From Cerrena zonata (taxonomy: Eukaryota > Basidiomycota > Agaricomycetes > Polyporales > Cerrenaceae), in the NCBI GenBank assembly GCA_038087015.1, contig JASBNA010000116.1, positions 1 to 64,000 of the forward strand: 64,000 bases of DNA, written 5' to 3'. A model generated the notes under the pieces. It was not told the origin of the DNA, did no database searches, and saw only the letters and a program-made list of their open reading frames with translations. Positions 12,324 to 23,327 of this stretch are shown piece by piece. A program made the translations under genes and the position numbers. Numbering within the stretch: the stretch's first letter is position 1; each line of letters opens with the position of its first letter.

Positions 12324-12549
12324 CTACAGTGTATCACTCTATCTTTCACGCCGGGCTCCTACTACTGCCCTACATGAATCATCTGGGATCCATGTTGATT
12401 CTGCTCGTGCCATTTCCTAGTAGGGTACTTCTACTCCTACCAACCTGATACAGTATGTTCCCGCTGACATATTAGTGAGACCTATTTCACATCTCTACAT
12501 CTCGTGCTTAAAGCTCAAACAGACACAATGAAAGCAATTGAGACAATTA

Positions 12550-12823
12550 GACAGACATTGTCATTCAATTCAATACCAGGAGTTCTGATCTTATTCTTGA
12601 AGTTCCTGATCTCCACGGTAGGTCGTCATGTTCTGTATCATTGCCGTGGATGGTACAGATGGCCAAAGGGTCATTGATACCAGCCCACCTATCAAGATCT
12701 CTCTTAGCATCGCTACTCTCGGTTGTATCATGAACGTCTTGGCGACTCCACTGACTCATGAGCGTGGTCCCATGTCAGCAACTGCCGAGGTGCTCGAGAC
12801 CGGTATCAAGGTTGTCGATCGCC
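12550..12823 (+). pseudogene. ATP2: ATP synthase F1 beta, N-terminal part, inverted relative to its other half (left copy)
   Basis: The plus strand encodes DIVIQFN...LILEV, then, after a frame change, IAVDGTDGQRVIDTSPPI, LGCIMNVLATPLTHERGP and TGIKVVDRLAPYA. These follow the order of the beta subunit before the P-loop, with small in-frame losses, for example of the LVRG segment and of the stretch between RGP and the ETGIKVVD strand. The reading ends at LAPYA. The next expected residues (GLFGGAG...) are found at 12311 on the opposite strand, so the gene was cut at this point and one half flipped. Confidence 0.8.
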
Positions 12824-12859
12824 TTGCTCCTTACGCGTGTACCAACTGTACATTTATTA

Positions 12860-13165
12860 TTTGGCATATATCTTGTGTACTTCCCTGATATTTTGTGTTT
12901 CCCTCCGATATTTCTATGAGTTTACATCAATATATTCCATGATTTTGTACCTTACTGTCCTGCACAGCTCCCAAGATATAAGAAATAATTGGATATCCAT
13001 ACCAACAATCTTAATATGTGAATGTCATGTTGTGAAATATAGGTGATTGTGTCATAAGAATATAAGAAAATGTGGTGCAAAATATAGGAGAGCATGTTCA
13101 CAAAATATCAGAGAACATGTCAACATCAGAGAATGTGTTCACAAAATGTATTCACAGAATATGTA
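12860..13165. repeat. degenerate AT-rich minisatellite (left copy)
   Basis: Short related words recur in both orientations: CCTGATATTTTGTG, CTCCGATATTTC, TTCACAAAATATCAGAGAAC, CATCAGAGAATGTGTTCACA and AAAATATAGGAGAGCATG. The block fills most of the gap between the beta-subunit fragment and the PMA1 relic. Mirrored at 53235-53540. Confidence 0.6.
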
Positions 13166-13229
13166 TATCAGATACTACTGCTAATATTTACACGTAGGAC
13201 AGGTAAATATGAGTGGAAGGTTGTACCAC

Positions 13230-14226
13230 CTACATGAACGCGATGATAGCGAAGCAGACAACGATACGGATAGTGATGACACAAGCATAGATGGAGTAGT
13301 TGCGCATAGACTGGAAGATAATACTGGAAACGCTCATGGCGAGGACAATGGTGGAAAGACCGGGCTCAAAAGGGACAATATCAGCAGCGCCACAAGCGGT
13401 GTCAGTGGCACCCTCAACAGCAATACCGATTTTTGCACGAGAAACAACAAGGGCGTCAGTCATGACGCACAAATGGCCGAGGGGCTTGGAGACATTTGAC
13501 GATCTCATGCCTGTGCTCGGGGAAAACTCCAGCAAAACTGTAGGCGTCAAGAACCATCTCATTGAGCGAGATGAACTCGAAACCGGGAGGGTTTATCCTT
13601 GAAAACCTTGGCGGGGTACATGTGGTCACCGAGACCGAGACGACGTCCAGTTACACCAAGAGCCATAGCATCAAGGGGGTTCAAAGATAGAGAGACCGAT
13701 GAGCTTGAAATCGTTACCTCACCGTCGAAAGCGTAACCGTCAACCTCTGAGTCTTTGTAGGTGACAGCAAGGGCACAAAGACCACGAGTAGCGAATTCCT
13801 CAACATCAGTTTTAAGTGAGTTCCCCAGTTTGGTTGTACGTGCAGAGTTCAAACCGGTTATACCCTTGGTAACACACTTGAGTTTACCAGTGGACTCCTC
13901 ATGGTAGGTGAATTTGTACGCTTGTCGACGGGGTTAAAGGGCTTGAAGTCGAGGAGCTTGACACCGGCATGGGCACGAGCAGCGTCCTCAATAGTGTTGA
14001 CAACACACTGGTCAATGGAATCTTGGTTCTCAGTACGAAAGGCATAGGCAGAGAGCAGGACGACGGTCGTTGGGGCCGTAGATACAAAGGGTGTTACGAC
14101 CGACGGTCAGCTTGTTGGTGGTGAGGATACCGGTCTCGTCAGAACAAAGAATAGTAATGTTTGTCTTGAAACAGGCCCACCACAGGTCATGCGTGCGGGT
14201 GGTGTTGAAGCGCAACTGTTTCGATG
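13230..14226 (-). pseudogene. PMA1: plasma-membrane P-type H+-ATPase (PMA1) relic (left copy)
   Basis: From the inner edge of the arm outward, the minus strand reads ITILCSDETGILTTNKLTV. This is the phosphorylation site, normally CSDKTGTLT: the Asp is kept, but the Lys and a Thr are changed. Next come QDSIDQCVVNTIEDAARAHAG-type sequence split over frames, VTGRRLGLGDHMYPAKV, FAGVFPEHRHEIVK and HLCVMT directly followed by DALVVSRAKIGIAVEGAT, then AADIV, EPGLSTIV and RNYSIYACVITIRIVVCFAI. The hinge motif GDGANDAP between CVMT and A(L)VSRA is lost. Several frameshifts separate the pieces, and upstream membrane segments are absent. It cannot encode a working pump. Confidence 0.88.
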
Positions 14227-14243
14227 GAATGCGGGGAGAGAGG

Positions 14244-14512
14244 TAAGTGGAACCGTAAATTGGATGTACTCGGTGTTCTTATTATGTTATATATATGTCC
14301 TCGCGTGTGGCTATCGGCCCGGGAGTGAAATAAAAGCACTCCGAGCGGCACAGCTCTAGCTAGTGGTACTAGAATTGGCAGTGGCAACTGGTAGGGGTTC
14401 CTGCCACTATTCATAGATATGTTGACCCAGATTGATGTTGACAATCATTAATAGTTATTTGGTGTTAATATTTTGCTGATACTATCTATTATAAATAATT
14501 ATAAAAGTACAG
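14244..14512. repeat. 269-bp segment shared (inverted) with 37372-37640
   Basis: This stretch, beginning TAAGTGGAACCGTAAATTGG, is the reverse complement of 37372-37640 and joins directly to a MITE terminal repeat at 14513 in both copies. Its outer end coincides within a few bases with the inner end of the giant inverted repeat. No gene is recognised in it. Confidence 0.9.
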
Positions 14513-17500
14513 TACAGCAGTTTGCATAACTACGTGAAATTCAATAAAGTTTATTTTCTTTCTCTGCACTTGCCTATATCAGTCAATTAGTGACAAGCAT
14601 GTAACATAGCCTAGAATGGAAGCCGCAGTATCTATGACTCTGAGGCTTACTGTACTACATATACATATACAATGAGGGCCGAGTTCAATAAGGGTCCACA
14701 CAATGTTGGAATGCCTTAATTAATGCATTGTTACCAAGACGGGAAGACTATGATAGCAAGGGGAGCTCATTGCTCCATTAGACTTGTCTCAAAAACATGT
14801 TCAAGTTGTACATACTAAGTATCTATTGACAATACAACATGTGGTTGTCTCTGTCTCTCAAGCAGTGTTATCCCGCATCCTGCAGAGCACCTGTCTCAAC
14901 CTCTCATGGAATCATGATCAAAACCGTGAATGAGCCATAGATAGAGCGTAACGAGCTCAGAGTTGCACACACCATTGAATCATCAGTCATAAACGCACCA
15001 TTTGTGACGATCAGTGACGACTGTCACAATGAATGGATCCCGGTCGCGGAAGATAAGCTCTTTCCGAATCGAGCACTTGAGCACTTGCAGTGCCTCAACG
15101 ATGTCCCCTTTCAAGCGAGAACGTCGTTTGCTAATAGTTATACCCCCTTGGGAGAATGCACGTTCGCTCGAGACGGAAGATGCCATGATAGCAAGGTAAT
15201 CACGAGCCAGGGATGACCACACCGGATACTGGGGACTGTGTAGCTATAAAATAGAAGGTTAGAAAGGATTGTAGTAGTATTTTAGAAGGAATAAGATGCA
15301 ATACTTACTCCCCACCACTGTATAATGGATATACCATCCCCAAGGTAGTCTGAGTCATTACTATAGAGTTACCTATGAAATTTAGCAAGCCATGGCTTCT
15401 TTGGATCAATGTTGGGAGCTTTGTGTGATTCCGTCTCGCTCTCTTCCTCCGAGTCGCTAGAAAGATCGCGCAGAAGTGTTGACATCTTAGAAGTAGACGT
15501 TTGGGATGCTTTGCGTGTTGGCATTGAAGACTGCCCGAACATCTGAATATGTCGAGCCTTGAACTGAGGAGAAATAGATATTAGATCGGGAGCATTGACA
15601 AATGTGAGTAATGGTTACACACGACATCTTCCATTAACGTGAGAGCCTCCTTTTCGAGTGTTGATGACCAGTATTTCTTGAAGTAGGCACCTTTCTGACG
15701 TGGATTAAGGACTAATCGAAATCATTTGTGTGAGTAACATTTGAGAGCGAGGTAGGAGTGTTGTACGTACATATTGAAACCACATAAGCGTCGGAGTTAC
15801 CAGTTTTGTCATAGTATTCGGAAATCTTGTTGCATGCAACTTTAAGGGCGTGTGAAAAGGGTTCGTATTGTTTCTTCTCAGCGCGGGTGGACCATGCCTT
15901 GTGAAGTCCCTCTAGAGCTGGGAGAACAGCATACAGACATGGTTCATTTTCCGAAGAAAACATCTGCTGACGTGAGTCGGCATGTGAAAGAAGCTGTAAA
16001 AATAAACCAACACGCTCCCACTCATCAAAAGTTAATTTGAGGTTATCAATCTTTCGACGTTCATCAGCATTGCTTGCACGTAAAGCCATCTTGTACACGA
16101 AGGTGTCGACAAACTAAATGATGATGTTAGTATACTCTTTGGTATATAAATAAAGTGCTTGCCTTCTTCAACGACTCGCCATGGTGAAGCATAGCGAAAG
16201 TTGATGACCATCGTATTTTCATGTCGAGAATGAGTTGCTTTACTATTGCAACCTTGAAGCGTTGTTGGATTTCACGGAATAGCTCCTTGCGTTGTGCTGA
16301 TGAACGTTTCTGCAATGACAAGGTCTAGTGATCACGACCGACGTTCGAATTGAGCAACTAACATACCTTCACTGCAATTGCACGTACAAGTCCAATCTCA
16401 TCTCGTCTTGGTCCATTTGTGCCTGCGATGTCGTTTTCTGGTGCTTCAGGGTCGTAATGAGGTGATTGGCTATATGTAGTTATCAATGCTTGGGTCGCGA
16501 GATTGATAACATGACCTAAACAACTATTCGACATAAAATCATATTTAGGACACAATTTTGAGATTGCAATACAATTACTCACTTGATACGGTCTTTGACA
16601 GGGTCAAAAGAACACTGGTGATAGTTCTCAACATGCTTGGCGAACTCTTCAAGCATTGTTCCATTACTGCTTGCATTGTCGCATGTAACCTTGAAGATCT
16701 GAATGATTCACAGTTAGTTTGAGTTTAACAAAAATCGATGTTAGAGATGATACCTTGTGTGCGATACCTAGTCGGTCGACAATTCGATATAAGGCCTGTC
16801 CAAGGCGAACACCATTGTGGGCATTATTAAGCTTTGTGAAGCCTAATAATGCACTCTCAAGGTTCCATGTCTTGTCACCTTTCACCTCAATCCAGTGCCC
16901 AGTTACGGCGAGATAACCGTCAGTGTTACTTGCCTGCCAAGCATCAACAGTTAAGCTAACAGTAGAGGTAACCGTACCACTATTGAGCCTCTCACGAAGA
17001 TCAGACATACGTTTTTTGAACATATTCATGATCTCCATGCGGCATACCTTGCGCGAAGGGATACCAACGCCATTTGTGGAAGCTGCGGCAACCTGGATCA
17101 TTTCTTGAGACTTTGGATGTTCCAGAGCTCCCAGGGGCTGAAGAACGTTCACAAATGAACCGAACGAGACAGATAGTGAGAGATGATAAGCGTACCTGGT
17201 CCGTGGCAATCAACCACTCAATCGCCACTTCCCAGAAACGTTGTTCCGAGTACTTAATAACACGTTCCTTTGGTGTGAGCTCCTTCAAATGGCTGTGGAG
17301 AGTCTGTTGGTGTTCAGCTTCCTTAGCCAGTGCCTTCTTGCGTGCAATCACGTCTTTGGGTAGCCTTGAGTCGAAGTCATTTTTACGACACCATTCTTGA
17401 TAGATATCCTGTAAAATATTAGTAAATACTACTAATTTAAACGAGTTAATAAACTATATACCTTATGACGAGCCTGCATATGCCGTCGTAGGGTTGTCAC

Positions 17501-18664
17501 ATCAGGCACAAAATTGCCTCTAGAACTCAAGTTAGCGAGCTTATTCTATGATTTTATAAATTATTATTACACACCTACATCCAGCCACCCTACAGTGACG
17601 ACGCTGTTCTGTACCAAAGGCGGGTCCAAAGAAGTGGTCTGTATCAAGTATTTTCTGTCTCGGAGGTTGTTTGTTGTCAACAAGGGACTGGACATCAATG
17701 TCCTTCAGGAAACCCTCGTCATCGACAGGGTCTACAGGTCCTTTAGGTGCCTTCCGTCGCCTTTTCCGTGCTGGATAAAAAAGCAAATAATAAGTAATGT
17801 TTGAGGGATGGATAGTAAGTATATACAGTACCTTTAGCGTTGCTAGTAGAGCCCTTTGAACGCTTCTTGGCCTTGTTCGATATCTGTTCAATTTCTGAAT
17901 CACCGCCATCGCTATTGGGTTGGGTTCTGTCAACGTCGCTAGCTGCATCAGACGATATCGAAATTTCCGGCGAAGGTGGTTCTGAGATTGCAGGGGATGT
18001 GACGACTGGACTGACTCCTAGATTTTGTGGTAAGGTAGGTACAGAGGTTGATGCAGAAGCGGCAAGGGCTGAAGGCAACTGAGCAAGTTGCATAGTATCC
18101 GGCTGAACACAATGATTATGGGCGGCCATAGCGTTCCGCGTGTACTCTTCGTGCTCACCAATATTGTCCGGGTCTCTCAGCTTCTGAGCGAGCTTGATTG
18201 ACCGCTGTGGACGGTGAGTAGCAGGGGGGTTGGACGTCATGCTACACTGTGAGATATGTTGCAAGAGAATGAAGACACGTACATATATTTATACCTCCCT
18301 CGACCGAGTAAAGTGGCGCTGCTGGTAGTTCGGAACATAGCTTGGGCAAACAAGATCTCATTAACACAATAGCGAGAGTGCTATTGACCAAAAGCCGACA
18401 CTACCTCAACTAGAGTAAATGCCGCCGGGGACGTCGGCTAGATCCCTTGCTTGTGAAGGGATAAGGCTGAAGATAATTTGAATGCTGTTACCTTGAAATG
18501 CGATTATAACCAGGCCCCGGCCTCGACAGCCTGCTAATGTCGTTCATCCCTTAAGCCAGGCCGTTGAGCCTCCTCAAGCTTTATCTTTGGCCTGGCTCGG
18601 CTTGGTGTCTGTACGGCCTGGCTTGGCTGGCTCAACGGTTTTGAGCCGGGCCCGCACATCACTA
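14513..18664 (-). mobile_element. hAT transposon region with one terminal repeat shared with 573-bp MITEs
   Basis: The left edge carries TACAGCAGTTTGCATAACTA, the terminal repeat of the MITEs at 31917-32489 and 36799-37371. Positions 14513-15031, including the last codons of the transposase gene, are the reverse complement of the bulk of those MITEs, so they are internal-deletion relatives of this element. The matching second terminal repeat was not found beyond the transposase start. Instead, 18540-18664 ends in CCGGGCCCGCACATCACTA, preceded by repeated GGCTCAACGG and GCCTGGC words. This resembles the end of many agaricomycete hAT elements. The element may therefore be a composite of two hATs. 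No target duplication was established. Confidence 0.6.
14983..18240 (-). CDS. hAT family transposase with BED-type zinc finger, apparently complete, many introns
   Basis: The start is ATG at 18240 (MTSNPPATHRPQRSIK). A Ser/Pro/Asp-rich disordered N-terminus is followed by a basic patch (ARKRRRKAPK) and a BED-like finger, HCRVAGC...TTLRRHMQARHK (about 17460-17610). The catalytic core has SLTVDAWQASNTDGYLAVTG (first Asp, about 16930), VTCDNASSNGTML (second Asp, about 16690), CLGHVINLATQAL and RWSSTFAMLHHGES. The C-terminal hAT dimerisation part reads YLAIMASSVSSERAFSQGG (catalytic Glu in SER) and RSRLKGDIVEALQVLKCSIR (about 15070-15200). Exons are separated by ~45-65 bp GT-AG introns and I see no stop inside the exons read. 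hAT transposases cut and paste DNA with 8-bp target duplications. This copy could be active if both element ends exist. Confidence 0.85.
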
Positions 18665-19052
18665 CATCGGCAAAGTCCGACTCATGAATCTGCTCACGTC
18701 CTGCCAGTGTTCTCTATACCATTTCCTTACTACAATTAAACGATATGAGCTCCGCAAATTCTATCTCTAAAGTTGACACTACCCCTCACAGCAAGAATGA
18801 AGGCACGAATAACAGATACGGCATGTGGTCGTCCGTTGGAACAGGTTACGCCTCCTTGTGAACAGTGTGACAGGTTCAGACAAAAGAGTTAAGGAACTTA
18901 TCACTTAACGTACCTTCGGGTTCCATGACCTCGAAGGTTGGATCGCTCGAAAGAAAGCATGATTCATATGACGCGTGATATTTAGGTGATAAAACTAACG
19001 ATGCCGTCGGCGCGGAGGAAGTCAAAAACCTCTCTGTATTGTATGGGTAATA
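18665..19052. other. spacer, no gene recognised
   Basis: Between the hAT end and the mariner-like MITE there is no recognisable coding sequence, only short open frames with ordinary base composition. Confidence 0.5.
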
Positions 19053-19740
19053 TAGTGTCCAATAATTATTCACCTGCGCGGCACTAATCTGGTGATCGCG
19101 CGGCAGATGAGTTCAGTATTCCACTCATTCCGCGGTAAGTTGTTAGGAACATCAAAAAATTTACGGTAGGTTCAAGTTGAGGTCGAGTTTGCGACAAGTC
19201 ATACTGAGACTGTCAACAACGCTCAACGGCTACAAGAATCATGGTCCAATAATTGGTTCAACTTTTGGTCCTAACTTATAAACATGTCAACGTCTAGGAG
19301 TCTCAAATTTCTCCCTGTATTCTACAGTTTTCTTAGTAATGAAGGTATCTGGATGGCTTTTCGGTCCAGATTTAGTCTTGTAGAAAGGGAAACTACTTAC
19401 TACATACTTCAAAGCCCTTGAGTCATTTCCGATGTTTATAAATTTGTAGTAATGAAGTTTAATATTGTATTAGTAAAGTCCTAATAATCCCTTGTAAGCA
19501 ACGTTAACCATGTATCAAGCTACAAATATAAGACATAGACTTGCTATGTGGCGTGCTAAGGCCACCATAGTGAGCTCGCGAGCCGACACACAACTGGCTG
19601 CGTAAAAAAGTGTTTTCGACTTCGTGCGGAAATTTTTCGGATGTTCATCACTTGCCGCAGATTTGACATGCGAAGTTGATGACCTGCCGTGAAAATATGA
19701 AATTTTTGTACTTGCCGTGAAAAGCAATTATTGGACACTA
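19053..19740. mobile_element. 688-bp Tc1/mariner-like MITE with subterminal repeats
   Basis: The ends are perfect 15-bp inverted repeats, TAGTGTCCAATAATT at 19053 and AATTATTGGACACTA ending at 19740, flanked on both sides by TA, the target duplication of the Tc1/mariner superfamily. Inside the right end CGGCAAGT/CGGCAGGT recurs at 3-4 positions spaced by ~25-35 bp, with related CGGCAGATG, CGGTAAGTT and CGGTAGGTT words inside the left end. Such arrays are usual transposase-binding sites. No transposase is encoded, so it is a non-autonomous copy. Confidence 0.82.
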
Positions 19741-20746
19741 TATAGCCCATAGTATTGGTACCACTGGCGGGGGCTAAGAAGGAAGGGAATTTATACACTG
19801 GTAGGTCGACGAGTCAGTGTCCATACATTAATAGATCTATTCTTATTCTATGGACAGCGCTGAAACTACCTCCATGCTTCGTTCTTTCAACTGCTCACAC
19901 CAGATCGCTCATCTGACTCGTTATCGCAGAAATCTTTCATAATTACTATTCAACAAGCATTCTCCATGTCACACATAGCCCAAGGAGGTACTGAAACCCC
20001 ACTTTGTACCTCTCGGCACTCTATATGGCGATGATAAGTAGGGTCCTGTGGGATTTTGATTTGGGGTACCACAGCACTTGTCTTCGCCCCTTACGAACTG
20101 ATGTCCTACCGGAGGAATGCAATATGTCCGAAATCATCCAGTGAGTGCATGTATTCGTTTCATATTGCTACTCTGAGGATGTATATTCACAGGACATTGT
20201 CACGTTAGGTGATGCCGATTTCAAGATAGTTGAGATCGCTGAACGAGCGATGAAGAAGGGGGTGGAAGGACAGAAGGGGTTCTATGATGGGATTACTGGA
20301 TAGCACGAATCATGAGAAATATCGCAATGTATGGGTGGAACTATGAAAAACTGCGATAAGAGTACAGCCGGGTGTGTACGAGGTTCGTCAATAGCAGCTT
20401 GGTCATCCCTCCGCATTGTCATTAGTACCAGCATTCAATAGTGTGATACTCTCGCCTGAGAGCGTTACGGCATGATGATGTGGGTTGTGACAGCTCCCGT
20501 TCCGAGACAACTCGGCTTCGACTTCCGGCAGTACAGTGATCGATCGCACACTGACAGCCTCTCGCGCAATAAGTATGGGTATAACAGGATTGTAAGAATA
20601 CCCACATATATCAAAAATAAAAATATAATTGAAACTATATGTATTTTGTGGTGTATGATGGTAAGAAAAAGGGTAGTATATCCGATTCAAGAAACGATTG
20701 TGATTAAAATGTAGCAGAAAGTGCAAATCACACGTTCATAACAAAA
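19741..20746. other. 1 kb spacer with a possible small spliced ORF
   Basis: No known gene. At 20124 a start codon reads MSEIIQ, then a GT-AG gap of about 50 bp, then DIVTLGDADFKIVEIAERAM and a stop near 20300. The spliced peptide is under 50 residues and I do not recognise it. Confidence 0.3.
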
Positions 20747-23327
20747 TTATCTATAAATTCTAATGGCTTGCGCTCCGTTATCATCGTTTTCGTTAACAGA
20801 GTCGGCTACAGATTGTGAGTAAAAATTAACTTGTTCAGCAACTGCGCACTTACTAGCCTGGAAGCAGCCATCCTGTCTCTGTAGTTGGATGTTACGCAAA
20901 TTTTCCACCTTATTCTGAAGGGCCTCCTTCTGAACACCTTCCGAAACAGACAAAGCTCGTTGAAGGACAGAATCTAGAATTATCAAGATGTCAGAAGGTA
21001 GAACCATTTCAAGCTACATATCCAACAAACACTTACTGGCATACCGATCACATATCATTGTCGTGATTACATCGGTATCTTTGCATTTGGGTATGACAAT
21101 TTCATCAATGAGCGCGCTACGCATCTCAGCAGTGGAGGTGATCAATGCTTTCTCGCAAACCCTAGAGGCAAACTTGTGTTGAGCGAGGAAGAGCATATTC
21201 CCTTGTAACTCGATGGCAATCAGCCTCTTCTGATATGGCTGGCCGTATTCCAAGATATATTGAACAATGAAGTTCTGTATAACAATTAGTAGAAGGAAGC
21301 ATTACTTCGTGCAATAATAACATACACCGTGAGGGTCACTCATTAAATCCCTGGTGTGGATGAGCATCTCATCAACCAATGTTCGAGTATCTTCCTGGGG
21401 AATACTTGCTAGATATTCCTGCAATACGATACATCCGAAACGATTGATGGCGAGTTCATGCACAAGGCCTTTGAATGCCTCTACAAATGATAATCGCTCT
21501 GATGGAACTGCTCGTATAAACTTCCGAAGGACCTGTAGATGGAGGGTCAAACACAGTTTCGAAAGACCAATACTCAAGGCCTACATGGTTGGCATGAATG
21601 TCCGTAGCTAAATTTAGAATGCTGCCACACAATTCTTTGACAAAGGCAGTCTGCTGCTTGGGGGTAATAAAATCTATGGCCTAGATATCAAGGAAACGAG
21701 CTCAGATTTACGCATAGTAAGGGTAAACGGGAAGGACCTTTTGGACCACACGACACCCATACATGTGTAGCGAGAATGTGAGAATATTACCCTCAATCAC
21801 AGATATCAGTTGGGCCCTCTGCACAAGAGTCCCAAACTCAATCAAATTTTGAATAACCTAGACATGCAAGACTCGTTGATTAATCCCTAGTATAATGAGC
21901 TTAAATCCAATGCCTACATAGTTACCGAAGATATCCTGGATTAACCGAGTCGTATGAATGGGAGTGCTTGCTTCTACGTACACAAGCTGCCGCTCTTCTT
22001 GGCTTGCAAACTTCAACTGGGTCTGAAGAAACTTTGATCCATCGTGATCCATGCTGAACTCTACAATATGGCCAACAACATCCTAAAACATAAAAATATT
22101 AAATAAATGAATAAACTGGCCAGCAACTGGCTGGTAAGTAAAACAAATAACTGACCTTAATCCCCCACGTCGTAAAGGTCAATGTGTTGGAGAGAAACTT
22201 GTTGAGTAGTACACTGCGCTGCACAACAGACCCTCTGTGATGAAGATGGAGGTTTCCCTGTTTATCTTGAAGGCCCTGAGGGTGCCCATGCCTTACAGGC
22301 GTGCACAGAGCGTGATTAAAGGACGTCGGTGACACTACCTGAGAGCGCTGGTGGCTACAATCCATGGGGCACATACCCAATGCTTGATGTTGTTCAGTAG
22401 AAGGGGGTACATTGATAGTTAACGGAGGATTATGGACACCAGGCTATGGGTAGATGAATGTCAAAGAGGTATCCTGCTGTTAGATTCAATATAAGTATCC
22501 TTACTTGAATATACCTTGACATGGCTAGGCGAGCTTGATCTTGCGCTGAGGTCATCGCCAATTGCGGATGAGCGTGGGGGTGCATCATAGCCGGAAAAGT
22601 GTGACAGGGCTGCCAAGGGGTGCCCATAATAACAGGAAAGTTATACATGGGAGCAGATTGCTTGTGTAGCTTGGCGCGGACTAAATCGCCATAGTATTGA
22701 TTAGATTCAGGAGTAGCAGCATTTAAAGTAGGAAAAGCTGCATTGTAACTAATATGGCCAAGATATTGGGGCGGAAGGAAGGGGGAGAAAGGAGGATGAG
22801 CCTGCTGTGCGGAAGATATCGCTTGTAGAGGTTGTCGATGACCGAAATAATTGATCAAAGGAGTGTTATAAAGAGACGGCATATCGGATGTGCCTGGCTG
22901 TGAGTACGAGCATTCATCCTCGCTGCGCATGGCAGAGGACATTACGACGGCCGGCAAGTGAGGTCCGGTCTGTCCTGATTGCGGAGACTCATACTGCTCT
23001 GGGTTCGGCGGTATATAAGATGTGACTTGGTGCTGTTGATGAGATTGCTGGCCCTATACACCTATTGTGAGGTAACAATATGGAAGACGAAAGAAAACTC
23101 ACCGGAAGTAACTCAGATCGATGGGGGCTGTTCCTAATTGGAAAGTTCCAGGGTGTACTTGTACTCCGCGGGGCGGTCCATATAGGCCAGTAGCCATTTC
23201 GTTGACCTAGCACTGGAAACTCCGGTTGTGAAGTCGCGACATAATATGCCGATGAGTTGCGATATGTTGGGTTACTATTCAACCACATGACGACAGATGC
23301 TTGAAAGTTGACAACAAAGTTGAACAT
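20747..23327 (-). CDS. PUF (Pumilio) family mRNA-binding protein
   Basis: The N-terminus is long and disordered, rich in Pro, Gln, Ser and His (exons about 23327-23103 and 23050-22518). The Pumilio homology domain follows. Repeat cores read in order: GSKFLQ (R1), GNYVIQ (R2), GCRVVQ (R3), ANHVLR (R4), GCIVLQ (R5), GNFIVQ (R6), ASRVCE (R7) and ANSVLQ (R8). The protein ends AIRIYR at TAA 20747. By the known PUF code the R8 to R1 residues predict binding of UGUA-N-AUA. R4 has Arg where Gln is usual. PUF proteins repress or localise mRNAs through 3' UTR sites in the cytoplasm. The start (ATG 23327) is the first in-frame ATG; a downstream ATG near 23288 is possible. Introns of ~50-65 bp fall inside repeats R2, R4, R6 and R8. 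Confidence 0.92.

Noticed and set aside
13300..13602. Open frames on the strand opposite the PMA1 relic (and their mirror at 52798-53191)
   Set aside because: Antisense shadows of recognisable PMA1 sequence; no independent motif.
22989..23300. Alternative start at ATG 23197 giving MATGLYGPPRGVQVHPG for the PUF gene
   Set aside because: Attractive start context, but its frame cannot be joined to the next exon (GQQSHQQHQ...) by any GT-AG pair I could find; the frame ending NSPHRSELLP joins cleanly.
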